Of a stretch of 64,000 bases of DNA, positions 47,495-55,308 are shown piece after piece. Position numbers and translations under genes: made by a program. The notes under the pieces are model-generated. The model worked only from the letters and a program-made list of their open reading frames with translations. It was not told the origin of the DNA and did not search any database. The stretch is from Marispirochaeta sp. GTDB taxonomy: Bacteria; Spirochaetota; Spirochaetia; JC444; Marispirochaetaceae. The stretch is from positions 558,001-622,000 of the forward strand of contig NZ_OY764212.1 of the NCBI RefSeq assembly GCF_963668165.1, in the 5' to 3' direction. How positions within the stretch are numbered: position 1 is the stretch's first letter; each line of letters starts with the position of its first letter.

Positions 47495-47707
47495 CTAGGC
47501 GTCCCTTTCCAGGCGCGCCCGCTCCTTCATGGCCTCTTTTACGGCTTCTGCGGTAATAAAGCCCTTGCGTACCGCTATCCGGCCAAAGGCTTCGTAATCT
47601 TCCCCGTCCAGATTCCTCTGTTCTGCAGCGACTGCCCGTTCTTCTTCAATCGAAAGCAGCCCTCTGGCGACCAGGAACTTTCCGATCGGGACTCTGTTCT
47701 TTTTCAT
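47495..47707 (-). CDS. Small MshEN-like domain protein
   Basis: A 70-residue protein with a repeated short helical motif: PIGKFLVARGLLSIEEERAV and FGRIAVRKGFITAEAVKEAM. This double motif is the pattern of the GspE N-terminal/MshEN domain, which in some proteins binds cyclic di-GMP, but it is here without the ATPase. ATG at 47707 has GGAG 5 bases upstream. Upstream of the lipoprotein pair on the same strand, 34 bases away, and probably the first gene of that operon. Ligand binding is not established. Confidence 0.6.
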   Translation of the reverse strand: MKKNRVPIGKFLVARGLLSIEEERAVAAEQRNLDGEDYEAFGRIAVRKGFITAEAVKEAMKERARLERDA

Positions 47708-47790
47708 AACTGCTCCTTTACGCACTCCGCGTGATTTTCATACCACTATGATCTGATTGTCGTCAGCTTACAGGTTCGAGTTGATACCAC

Positions 47791-47820
47791 TTGAGCCATG
47801 CCGGAATTACCATCTATAGT
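47791..47820 (+). promoter_or_regulatory. Candidate promoter of rlmKL (leaderless start)
   Basis: TTGAGC (47791-47796), 18-base spacer, TATAGT (47815-47820). The expected start of transcription, 6-7 bases further, falls on the ATG at 47827. No Shine-Dalgarno sequence is present, which fits a leaderless message. Confidence 0.5.
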
Positions 47821-47826
47821 ACAACA

Positions 47827-49965
47827 ATGCATACACTCTCCGTACGGGCAATTCCCCTGCCCCACTGTGAAGATCTCCTTTCAGCAGAGATCAGCCGGAT
47901 GGGCATCACCGTTACCGCAGCAAGCCCACGAGGCGTGGAGTTTTCCACGGAACACGAACCGCTCTACCGACTCCTTATGGAGAATCGTAGCGCAAGTCGC
48001 CTCATAATTCCAGTCTCCTGCTTCACGATTCGCTCGGCGGAGGAGTTATACGAACATATTCTGCAGATTCCCTGGGAAGAACATATCTCTCCTGATTCGA
48101 GCTTCCGCATTGACGGAAATGTAAAAAGCAGCCTTTTTCGCCATAGCGGTTTTCCGGTTTTGAAAATAAAGGACGCCATAGTAGACCGCCTGCGGGAACG
48201 TTTCGGCAGCCGTCCGGATGTGGACACTGAAAATCCTGACACGATACTCTCTGCCCGGATATACCAGGAGGATGTGGAGGTCTCGATCGACCTGGGCGGC
48301 GGGAGTCTGCACCGCAGGGGGTACCGCAGCAGGGGAGTTCCCGCACCTTTACGAGAGAATCTCGCAGCTGCAATATTGTACCGGGGGGGCTGGCCCGAGA
48401 TTGCCGCCTCCGGAGGTTCCTTCTACGATCCCTTCTGTGGCGGAGGCACTCTTTGCATAGAAGCGGCCCTGATGGCTGGAGGGATTTCCCCGGGCCCTCT
48501 TCGCCCCGTCCAGGGCGGCTTTGGCTGGAGACAGCACAAGCGTGATCTGCTGGAGCAGATTCAAAAGGAATACAGGCTTCATAATCAGGCTGCTTACGAA
48601 GGCTTACGCAAGGCTTCCCTCAGCATTCACGGCAGCGACCTGGATACCGGGGTCATCGGCATCGCGGTAAAAAGCGCCCGGGCCGCCGGACTTGAAGGTC
48701 TTGTGCAGTTTCGCGAATGCCCGGTCCACCATGCTGCCCCGGAACCGGGAACACCTCCGGGACTGATAGCGACAAATCCGCCCTATGGTGAGCGCCTGGA
48801 AACAAACACTCAGGCAGAGCTTATCTATACCGACCTGGGCCTCACTGCCCGGCGTTCCTTTCCAGGCTGGAAAATCTCCTTTCTGTCTCCGGACAAGGAG
48901 CTCGGCCTGGCGACAGGAATCAAAGCCGACAAGGTCCATAAGTTATCCAACGGCCCCATTCCGGTGCAGCTGGTACATGCTGAGATAGAAGAATATACCC
49001 CGTCATCCGGTACGCAGATGTTCATAAACCGGTTGAAAAAAAACCGGAAAGCCCTGAAACATTACCTTTCCAACAGCCAGGTCAGCTGTTACCGCCTTTA
49101 TGACAAGGACATGCCGGAATACGCTTTTGCTGTAGACATCTATGAACAAAAATGGTGTCACCTGCAGGAATACGCCGCTCCGGCCGAGATAGAAGCCCGG
49201 GCTGTGCGACGCCGCCGCAGAGAGGCGGTGGAAGGTCTGATTCAGTATCTGGACATCGGTTCCGAAGGCATATTCCTGAAAGAACGCCGGAAGCTTGGAG
49301 CCAGCGACCGTTACGGAAAGCAGAAACCCGCGGGGGATTCTAAAGACCGCCTGGTCTGCCGCGAAGGAGACCTCCGTTTCTTTGTGAACTTTTCCGAGTA
49401 TCTGGATACAGGGCTTTTTCTCGACAGCCGGGAGCTGCGCCTTAGTATACGCAGTATGGCAAAGGGAAAGCGTTTTCTTAATCTTTTTGCCTACACCTGC
49501 AGCGCCACCGTAGCGGCTGCCGCAGGCGGGGCCATTTCGAGCCTCAGCGTAGACGCCTCCTCCCGCTACCTGAGCTGGGGACAGGACAACCTTCGCCTCA
49601 ATCGCTTCGATACCGGAACACACCGCATACATCAGGGTGACGTTCTCGAATTCCTGAGAACTTCAGCAAAGAGCAGAGACAAGTTCAATCTTGCCTATGT
49701 TGATCCCCCGACCTACTCCAACTCAAAAGACCGGAAGAGAGATTTTGACGTACAGCGGGACCACAAAGAACTGATAGATTTAACCTTCAAAAAACTGGAT
49801 TCCGGTGCCACCCTTATATTCTGCACCAATTTCAGCCGCTTCGAACCAGATGCAGGACTCTACAATGATTATAAGATCGAGGAGCTGAGCAGCAGGACCG
49901 TTCCCCCGGATTTTTCCCGGCACAGCAGGATTCACCGTTCCTTCCGTATTAATTTGAAAACATAA
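47827..49965 (+). CDS. rlmL: Bifunctional 23S rRNA guanine methyltransferase RlmKL
   Basis: Modifies G2445 (N2) and G2069 (N7) of 23S rRNA (E. coli numbering). The 712-residue protein has a THUMP domain (about 40-150), the RlmL methyltransferase (about 150-380; YDPFCGGGTLCIEAALM and NPPYGERL) and the RlmK methyltransferase (about 480-712; FLNLFAYTCSATVAAAAGG, DPPTYSNSK). Both catalytic motifs are intact. I choose ATG at 47827; an in-frame TTG at 47791 overlaps the probable -35 box. Alone on the plus strand, ahead of the NYN gene. Confidence 0.93.
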   Translation: MHTLSVRAIPLPHCEDLLSAEISRMGITVTAASPRGVEFSTEHEPLYRLLMENRSASRLIIPVSCFTIRSAEELYEHILQIPWEEHISPDSSFRIDGNVKSSLFRHSGFPVLKIKDAIVDRLRERFGSRPDVDTENPDTILSARIYQEDVEVSIDLGGGSLHRRGYRSRGVPAPLRENLAAAILYRGGWPEIAASGGSFYDPFCGGGTLCIEAALMAGGISPGPLRPVQGGFGWRQHKRDLLEQIQKEYRLHNQAAYEGLRKASLSIHGSDLDTGVIGIAVKSARAAGLEGLVQFRECPVHHAAPEPGTPPGLIATNPPYGERLETNTQAELIYTDLGLTARRSFPGWKISFLSPDKELGLATGIKADKVHKLSNGPIPVQLVHAEIEEYTPSSGTQMFINRLKKNRKALKHYLSNSQVSCYRLYDKDMPEYAFAVDIYEQKWCHLQEYAAPAEIEARAVRRRRREAVEGLIQYLDIGSEGIFLKERRKLGASDRYGKQKPAGDSKDRLVCREGDLRFFVNFSEYLDTGLFLDSRELRLSIRSMAKGKRFLNLFAYTCSATVAAAAGGAISSLSVDASSRYLSWGQDNLRLNRFDTGTHRIHQGDVLEFLRTSAKSRDKFNLAYVDPPTYSNSKDRKRDFDVQRDHKELIDLTFKKLDSGATLIFCTNFSRFEPDAGLYNDYKIEELSSRTVPPDFSRHSRIHRSFRINLKT

Positions 49966-50016
49966 AGCTGCGGGAACCTTGCACACTTTCTGCGGGGGGA
50001 GTAGGATACAGTAATA

Positions 50017-50784
50017 ATGAAAGACACACAGTTAGAAAAGCTTGCGGTACTCATCGATGCCGATAACGCCCAGGCATCCATTATCGACGGACTGCTGGCA
50101 GAGATTGCCAAGTACGGGATCGCCAGCGTTAAACGGATATATGGAGACTGGACAAGTCAGAAGCTCCGCAGCTGGAAAGACACCCTTCTGGAATATTCAA
50201 TTCAGCCGATTCAGCAGTTCAGTTATACCACCGGCAAAAACGCGACGGATTCAGCCATGATTATCGATGCCATGGACATGCTGTATACCGGAGATCTCGA
50301 CGGCTTCTGCATCGTATCCTCCGACTCCGACTACACCAAGCTCTGTGCCCGTTTGCGGGAAGCAGGAAAAACCGTATACGGGTTTGGAGAAAAAAAGACC
50401 CCGAAACCATTTGTCGCCGCGGTAGACAAGTTTATCTACACCGAGATCCTGCGGGAATATGCCGACGAAGAGGAAGAGGACGACGAGACCAGCAACAAGC
50501 GGCGCATGACTATTAATGAGCTGCGGCAGGACTCCAAACTTGTACATATCCTGCGGAACGCCGTGGAAGCCTCCGCTGACGACTCGGGATGGGCGTACCT
50601 GGGGAACATCGGTCAAAACATTGCCAAGAAGACCCCCGATTTTGATCCCAGGAACTACGGTTTTAAGAAGTTGAGCGATCTGATAACCGCCACCAACCTT
50701 TTTGAAATAGAAGAAAAGGTCCAGAACAACGCCCCGGGAAAGCAGATTTACTTTAGAAGGGCATCGCGAAAAAAACGCAAATAA
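50017..50784 (+). CDS. NYN-domain protein with OST-HTH/LOTUS domain
   Basis: A 255-residue protein of the LabA/DUF88 group: a PIN-like NYN nuclease domain (about 8-150) with acidic residues in VLIDADNAQ, ATDSAMIIDAMDML and SSDSDYTKL, then an acidic linker (EEEEDDETS) and a C-terminal OST-HTH/LOTUS domain (about 165-245; WAYLGNIGQNIAKK, YGFKKLSDLI). LOTUS domains bind RNA (G-quadruplexes in some cases), so an RNA-processing role is likely. It follows rlmKL after 51 bases with an AGGAT site. Confidence 0.88.
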   Translation: MKDTQLEKLAVLIDADNAQASIIDGLLAEIAKYGIASVKRIYGDWTSQKLRSWKDTLLEYSIQPIQQFSYTTGKNATDSAMIIDAMDMLYTGDLDGFCIVSSDSDYTKLCARLREAGKTVYGFGEKKTPKPFVAAVDKFIYTEILREYADEEEEDDETSNKRRMTINELRQDSKLVHILRNAVEASADDSGWAYLGNIGQNIAKKTPDFDPRNYGFKKLSDLITATNLFEIEEKVQNNAPGKQIYFRRASRKKRK

Positions 50785-50787
50785 AAA

Positions 50788-50807
50788 AGCCGGTCAGTCG
50801 ACCGGCT
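50788..50807. terminator. Bidirectional terminator
   Basis: agccggtc-agtc-gaccggct, a perfect 8-bp stem with a 4-base loop. A run of six A precedes it on the plus strand, so on the minus strand it is followed by tttttt and is a strong terminator for the small gene at 50807-50938. On the plus strand it closes the NYN gene without a good T run. Confidence 0.8.
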
Positions 50808-50938
50808 TATGCTCCCTCTTTCTGATCCTCTAGGGGATCTTTCTCTTCGTTGTTCCATCTGAAGAGCCCAAGGAAAATACAACCGAAAATACTTGCAAAC
50901 AGGATCATGTAACCGACTGAAAACGCTACATCGAGCAT
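50807..50938 (-). CDS. Small single-span membrane protein (43 aa)
   Basis: A short gene with all the signs of being real: ATG at 50936-50938, AAGGAG 8 bases upstream, and a strong terminator overlapping the stop codon. The 43 residues are one membrane helix (about 4-25; FSVGYMILFASIFGCIFLG) and a charged tail ending DQKEGA. No family recognised. It lies alone between the convergent NYN gene and the divergent glycosyltransferase gene. In size and topology it resembles small accessory subunits of membrane complexes, but no partner is nearby. Confidence 0.65.
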   Translation of the reverse strand: MLDVAFSVGYMILFASIFGCIFLGLFRWNNEEKDPLEDQKEGA

Positions 50939-51141
50939 TTACATTTCTCCTTGGCCTTTTTAGCTGTATAGAGCATATCACACTTTATCGGGATTTTAAA
51001 GGTACTCATGTGGATATATTGTGAATAATATGTTGATACCTGAACGCACGTATAGTTTATTACTGTTTCTACTTGCTCCTGACCGCAAGGAAGGGTAGAC
51101 TGAATTCTGACATTGGATCATCTGCAAGGTGAGGAATTTTC

Positions 51142-52335
51142 ATGAGGATCGTTTTCGCTACCGATACCTATTGGCCCCGCTGTAATGGAGCAACCGTTTC
51201 CATTGATGCCTTTAAACGGGAATTCGAAAAAATGGGTCATGAAGTTCATATCATTGCCCCCGAATATCCGAATATGAAAAATACCTCGGACCCCAGCATT
51301 CACCGGTTTAAGTCCTTTCAGTTTATTTTCAGCCCGGAAGACCGTTTAGTATGGAAAACCGAGCGCTGGAAGATCTTTCGCTTGCTGAAAAGGATACAGC
51401 CCGATATTATCCACTGTCAGACAGAGTTCGACCTGTCCATGATGGTCCTGAAATACGGCCATAAACGCAATATTCCGGTCGTCTTTACCTCCCACACCTA
51501 CTGGGAGGAATATATCAACCTGTACCTACCCTTCCCCGATAAAATAGGACGCCAGGTCGCCCGAAGCATGCAGCGCACTGCTTTAAAGTCTGTAGACAGG
51601 GTTATCACACCCACTGAACCGATGAAGCAGGTACTGCTGTCGTACGGAATAAAAAAGCAGATCGATGTACTGCCCACGGGAGTTCCGGAAGAGGAATTTG
51701 GTAATGTGGACAGAAAAGAGGCCCAGGAAAACTCATTTCTTTTCTCGGATTATCCTTTTTTAAAAGGCCACCCCATCCTGCTCTATGTCGGCAGGGTTAC
51801 GCGGGAAAAAAACATGGATTTCATCCTCGACCATTTCAGTCTGATTCAGGAATCTCATCCCGAAACCAGGCTGGTCATTACCGGCGGCGGTCCTTACCTG
51901 GGAGAAATGAAAAAACGGGCCATTAAAGAGCAGCTGAGCGACAAAATTGCTTTTACCGGATATGTACCCAGGGACCGGGTAAAAGATCTTTATGCCCTGG
52001 CGAACGTCTTTGTTTTCGCGTCAAAAACGGAAACCCAGGGACTGGTAACAATCGAATCCATGATGAGCGGGACTCCCGTCGTAGCCATCGGGGAGATGGG
52101 AACCAGGATTGTGATGAACGGCGACAACGGCGGATTCATGGTTCCTGAAGACCTTGAGATATTCACCGGCCGGGTCAGGGAGTTACTGGATGATCCGGAT
52201 CTTTGGCAACGAAAGTCTGATGAGGCCCGCAGATATTCGAAAAACTGGAGCAGCTACACCATGGCCCAGACGCTTAACCGGATTTACCTTGAACTGATCC
52301 AGCAGAAAAAAGACCAGACAGGCGCAGCATCTTGA
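51142..52335 (+). CDS. Glycosyltransferase family 4 (glycolipid type)
   Basis: A 397-residue GT-B retaining glycosyltransferase. N-terminal acceptor half starts MRIVFATDTYWPRCNGATVS; the C-terminal nucleotide-sugar half has LYVGRVTREKN and the E-x7-E motif in SKTETQGLVTIESMMSG (about 293-309). The N-terminal pattern, with the pair IIHCQTEF and FTSHTYWEEY, is like 1,2-diacylglycerol 3-glucosyltransferases (MgdA/Alr-type), so membrane glycolipid synthesis is a good guess. GGTGAGG lies 8 bases before the ATG. It precedes cysE by 31 bases. Confidence 0.85.
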   Translation: MRIVFATDTYWPRCNGATVSIDAFKREFEKMGHEVHIIAPEYPNMKNTSDPSIHRFKSFQFIFSPEDRLVWKTERWKIFRLLKRIQPDIIHCQTEFDLSMMVLKYGHKRNIPVVFTSHTYWEEYINLYLPFPDKIGRQVARSMQRTALKSVDRVITPTEPMKQVLLSYGIKKQIDVLPTGVPEEEFGNVDRKEAQENSFLFSDYPFLKGHPILLYVGRVTREKNMDFILDHFSLIQESHPETRLVITGGGPYLGEMKKRAIKEQLSDKIAFTGYVPRDRVKDLYALANVFVFASKTETQGLVTIESMMSGTPVVAIGEMGTRIVMNGDNGGFMVPEDLEIFTGRVRELLDDPDLWQRKSDEARRYSKNWSSYTMAQTLNRIYLELIQQKKDQTGAAS

Positions 52336-52366
52336 CAGAGCGGGTGTAAGGCCGGACAGTAGAGGT

Positions 52367-53248
52367 ATGGATAAGCTGCGTACATGGCTGGATATCTCTC
52401 TTCCTGATGTGGTAAGCGAAATAGAAAAGAGCATCAACTCAGAATATCATCTGGAAGATGATGACTCCCTGTCGGTGACCGCCCGGGATGAGATCTATCG
52501 CATACTTGATACTCTCCACTCAGTTCTTTTTCCCGGCCGCTACGGTGTGCGGTGTCCTGCCGCCGGAGAGGACCTTCACTTTTTTCTGCACACATCTCTG
52601 CTGGAGGCGGCAGCCCTGCTGAAGCAACATCTGAACAGGATATTCTCCAGGGAAACAAAGAATGAAGAACAGCGGGAGGACAGGGTTACACAGGTTATTT
52701 CTACCCTCTACCGGGATCTGCCTGTAATTCGCGGTCAGCTTATTGAGGACATCCACTCGGCTTACGATGGTGATCCGGCGGCTGCGTCCTTTGACGAGAT
52801 TGTATTAAGCTATCCCTTTATAGAAGCCATAGCTACACACCGCATAGCCCACTGTCTGTACAGTCATAAGGTCCCGATCATTCCAAGGATCATGAGCGAG
52901 AGGGCCCATTCCAAGACAGGGATAGATATCCACCCTGGTGCCAGAATCGAACCCGGGTTCTTCATTGACCACGGTACCGGCGTGGTTATCGGGGAAACGT
53001 GCACCATTGGCTGTAACGTAAAAATCTATCAGGGGGTCACCCTTGGTGCCCTTTCTCCCTTCGATAAGGATGGAACTCCAAAGAGGGGTCTGAAGCGCCA
53101 TCCGGACATCGAGGATGACGTTATTATTTATGCCAACGCGACAATCCTCGGAGGCAAAACGGTTATCGGCAAAGGATCAATAATCGGCGGGAACACCTGG
53201 ATCGTTAGTTCTGTACCCCCGGGGTCAGTTATCTACAATAAGGAATGA
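52367..53248 (+). CDS. cysE: Serine O-acetyltransferase
   Basis: First step of cysteine synthesis, making O-acetylserine from serine and acetyl-CoA. The 293-residue protein has the helical N-terminal domain (about 1-160) typical of the longer EpsC-like type and a left-handed beta helix from about 185 (SKTGIDIHPGARIEPGFFID, HGTGVVIGETCTIG, GDG-like loop, then ATILGGKTVIGKGSIIGG). Catalytic His (IDIHPGA and DHGTG) are present. It follows the glycosyltransferase closely and may share its transcript. Confidence 0.92.
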   Translation: MDKLRTWLDISLPDVVSEIEKSINSEYHLEDDDSLSVTARDEIYRILDTLHSVLFPGRYGVRCPAAGEDLHFFLHTSLLEAAALLKQHLNRIFSRETKNEEQREDRVTQVISTLYRDLPVIRGQLIEDIHSAYDGDPAAASFDEIVLSYPFIEAIATHRIAHCLYSHKVPIIPRIMSERAHSKTGIDIHPGARIEPGFFIDHGTGVVIGETCTIGCNVKIYQGVTLGALSPFDKDGTPKRGLKRHPDIEDDVIIYANATILGGKTVIGKGSIIGGNTWIVSSVPPGSVIYNKE

Positions 53249-53385
53249 TAAACATCTTGGACCTACATATCCGTATGTCTCCTGCTTTATTAATACATTT
53301 CCGTAGCCTCGCAGGATGTAAATACAATTTTTCTAGCCACATATTACGAGCGGCTTCTTGACAGACAATCATAATTCTTTTCAAT

Positions 53386-53403
53386 GTAAGGAATAAACCT
53401 TAC
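53386..53403 (+). promoter_or_regulatory. Palindrome upstream of the amtB promoter
   Basis: gtaagg-aataaa-ccttac, a perfect 6+6 inverted repeat 20 bases upstream of the -24 element. It could be a regulator site, though it is closer than a typical NtrC enhancer. Confidence 0.4.
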
Positions 53404-53423
53404 TTTTCCAATCCTCCTTAATC

Positions 53424-53440
53424 TTGGCACGCCTCCTGCA
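53424..53440 (+). promoter_or_regulatory. Sigma-54 promoter of amtB-glnK
   Basis: TTGGCACG-cctc-CTGCA: the -24 GG (53426-53427) and -12 GC (53438-53439) are 10 bases apart and the flanks match the consensus at nearly all positions. It sits 43 bases before the ATG of amtB. Sigma-54 control with NtrC-type activation is standard for this operon. Confidence 0.85.
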
Positions 53441-53482
53441 ATAGTGATGGTGAAGTTGAACACATCCCTTGTGGAGGAGTCT

Positions 53483-54838
53483 ATGAAACGAATCTTCGTA
53501 ATTGTTGTCCTGCTTGCCCTGGCGGCCGTATCGGTAGCCGCCGACGAGGTAAGCGATACCCTCGCCCTGTACAGCGACGCCTTCGATATGATCTGGCTGA
53601 TACTGGCAGCGGCGCTGGTCTTTTTTATGCAGGCAGGCTTTGCCATGGTGGAAACGGGACTTACCCGTGCGAAAAATGCATCAAACATTCTTATGAAAAA
53701 CCTGATGGATTTTTCGGCCGGTGCAATCATCTTCTGGGCCATCGGTTGGGGTCTGATGTACGGGGCCGATGCCCTGAGCGGGCTAATTGGCACTGACGGG
53801 TTTTTTCTTTCCTACACTGCGGAAACCATGGAAGCCTACGGTGTATCTGACATGTCGGCCATATTCCGTGACTGGATGTTCCAGGTTGTTTTTGCCGCCA
53901 CAGCCGCGACGATTGTCTCCGGAGCCATGGCGGAGCGGACAAAGTTTTCAGCCTATTTAGTCTATTCAGTATTTATCTCCGGCCTGATCTATCCGATCTC
54001 CGGGCACTGGATATGGGGCGGAGGATGGCTGTCGGAACTCGGCTTTCATGATTTTGCTGGATCCACGGTAGTACACTCCGTCGGCGCCTGGGCGGCTCTG
54101 GCAGGAGCTATAGTCCTGGGTCCCAGGATCGGAAAATACATCAAGGTCGGCGACAAGATGACGGTACGGGCGATCCCCGGCCACAATATGCCCCTGGCGG
54201 CTCTTGGTGTTTTTATCCTCTGGTTCGGCTGGTACGGATTTAATGCTGGTTCCACCCTCTCGGGGACTGACCTTTCAATCGCCGCGGTGGCAACAACTAC
54301 TACGCTGGCGGCTGCAGCAGGAGCTATAGGAGCAATGGTGACGTCCTGGATATGGTTTGGCAAAGCCGATCCTTCCATGTCCCTGAACGGCGCCCTGGCC
54401 GGACTTGTGGGAATTACCGCCCCGACCGGCGTAACAAGCCCCGGGGCTGCAATCCTGATCGGTGTAATCGCCGGTATTCTGGTAGTAGGCAGCGTTGAGT
54501 TCATCGACAAGGTGCTGCATATTGATGATCCCGTAGGAGCAATTTCGGTGCACGGCGTCTGCGGAGTCTGGGGAACCCTGTCCGTAGGACTCTTCTCCAG
54601 CAATGCCGATGTAGGCCTGGGGCTGTTTTACGGCGGCGGATTTTCCCTGATAGGTGTACAGCTGATTGGTATAGCCGCGGTATTCGCCTGGGCTTTCCTG
54701 AGTGCGCTTCTGCTCTTCTCGATCATCAAGGCCAGCATGGGCCTGCGGGTCAGCGAGAAAGAGGAGATGCAGGGTCTTGACATCGGTGAACATGGAACGG
54801 AGTCCTATTCGGGCTTCCAGATTTTCCAGAACATGTAA
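53483..54838 (+). CDS. amtB: Ammonium transporter
   Basis: Amt/MEP/Rh channel of 451 residues. A cleavable signal sequence (MKRIFVIVVLLALAAVSVAA) precedes 11 membrane segments, as in E. coli AmtB. Pore landmarks: twin histidines in STVVHSVGAW and ISVHGVCGVWG, the gating Phe near the N-terminal ADALFFMQAGFAM block (here VFFMQAGFAMVE). GGAGGAG lies close before the ATG at 53483; an upstream in-frame GTG lies before the likely transcript start. Followed by glnK after 11 bases, so its activity is probably blocked by the P-II protein when nitrogen is ample. Confidence 0.96.
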   Translation: MKRIFVIVVLLALAAVSVAADEVSDTLALYSDAFDMIWLILAAALVFFMQAGFAMVETGLTRAKNASNILMKNLMDFSAGAIIFWAIGWGLMYGADALSGLIGTDGFFLSYTAETMEAYGVSDMSAIFRDWMFQVVFAATAATIVSGAMAERTKFSAYLVYSVFISGLIYPISGHWIWGGGWLSELGFHDFAGSTVVHSVGAWAALAGAIVLGPRIGKYIKVGDKMTVRAIPGHNMPLAALGVFILWFGWYGFNAGSTLSGTDLSIAAVATTTTLAAAAGAIGAMVTSWIWFGKADPSMSLNGALAGLVGITAPTGVTSPGAAILIGVIAGILVVGSVEFIDKVLHIDDPVGAISVHGVCGVWGTLSVGLFSSNADVGLGLFYGGGFSLIGVQLIGIAAVFAWAFLSALLLFSIIKASMGLRVSEKEEMQGLDIGEHGTESYSGFQIFQNM

Positions 54839-54849
54839 GGAGGTTGGGA

Positions 54850-55191
54850 ATGAAGTTGATTATTGCCTACATTCAGCCCGACAAACTGAACGACGTTAAA
54901 CAGGAGCTCTACCGGGCAGAGGTCTACAAGATGTCCGTTACCAACGCCCTGGGATGCGGACAGCAGATGGGTTTTACCGAATCCTACCGCGGTGTCGCGA
55001 TTGAGGTGAATCTGCTCAAGAAAGTCCGCATAGAGATTGCAGTAAATGATGATTTCGTCAAGAAAACCATTGATGCAATCATCAAGGGTGCCAAGACGGG
55101 AAACATCGGAGATGGAAAGATTTTCGTTGTGCCCCTGGAAGAGACTGTGCGTATCAGAAGCGGTGAAATCGGTTCTGATGCCATAGGATAG
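54850..55191 (+). CDS. glnK: P-II nitrogen regulatory protein, Tyr51 absent
   Basis: Signal protein of 113 residues that binds 2-oxoglutarate and ATP/ADP and plugs AmtB. The B-loop TGNIGDGKIFV (about 83-93) and the base of the T-loop (GQQMGFTESYRG, 37-48) align without gaps with E. coli GlnB. At position 51, where the uridylylated Tyr stands, there is Ile; Tyr46 is kept. Nucleotidylylation at Tyr51 is thus impossible here. ATG at 54850 has GGAGG 7 bases upstream. Confidence 0.94.
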   Translation: MKLIIAYIQPDKLNDVKQELYRAEVYKMSVTNALGCGQQMGFTESYRGVAIEVNLLKKVRIEIAVNDDFVKKTIDAIIKGAKTGNIGDGKIFVVPLEETVRIRSGEIGSDAIG

Positions 55192-55235
55192 AGGATAGCC
55201 GGAAAAAGTATAATTTCAAAATGATCTGCTGCCAC

Positions 55236-55261
55236 GCCCGCCTGCTAAAGGCGGGCTTTTT
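55236..55261 (+). terminator. Terminator of amtB-glnK
   Basis: gcccgcct-gctaa-aggcgggc (55236-55256) followed by ttttt: a strong intrinsic terminator 44 bases after the glnK stop. Confidence 0.9.
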
Positions 55262-55308
55262 CGTCTTCCGGCCTTCCGCAAGAACAGGTTTTTCGTTAAT
55301 GTGAAGGA

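Noticed and set aside
50748..50981. A 77-codon open frame on the minus strand over the small membrane protein gene
   Set aside because: The frame of the 43-residue protein has the ribosome site, membrane helix and terminator; the longer frame is its shadow.
55192..55308. Possible cobalamin riboswitch before metH
   Set aside because: The gap is 117 bases and is mostly filled by the glnK terminator; no B12-box-like sequence was seen.
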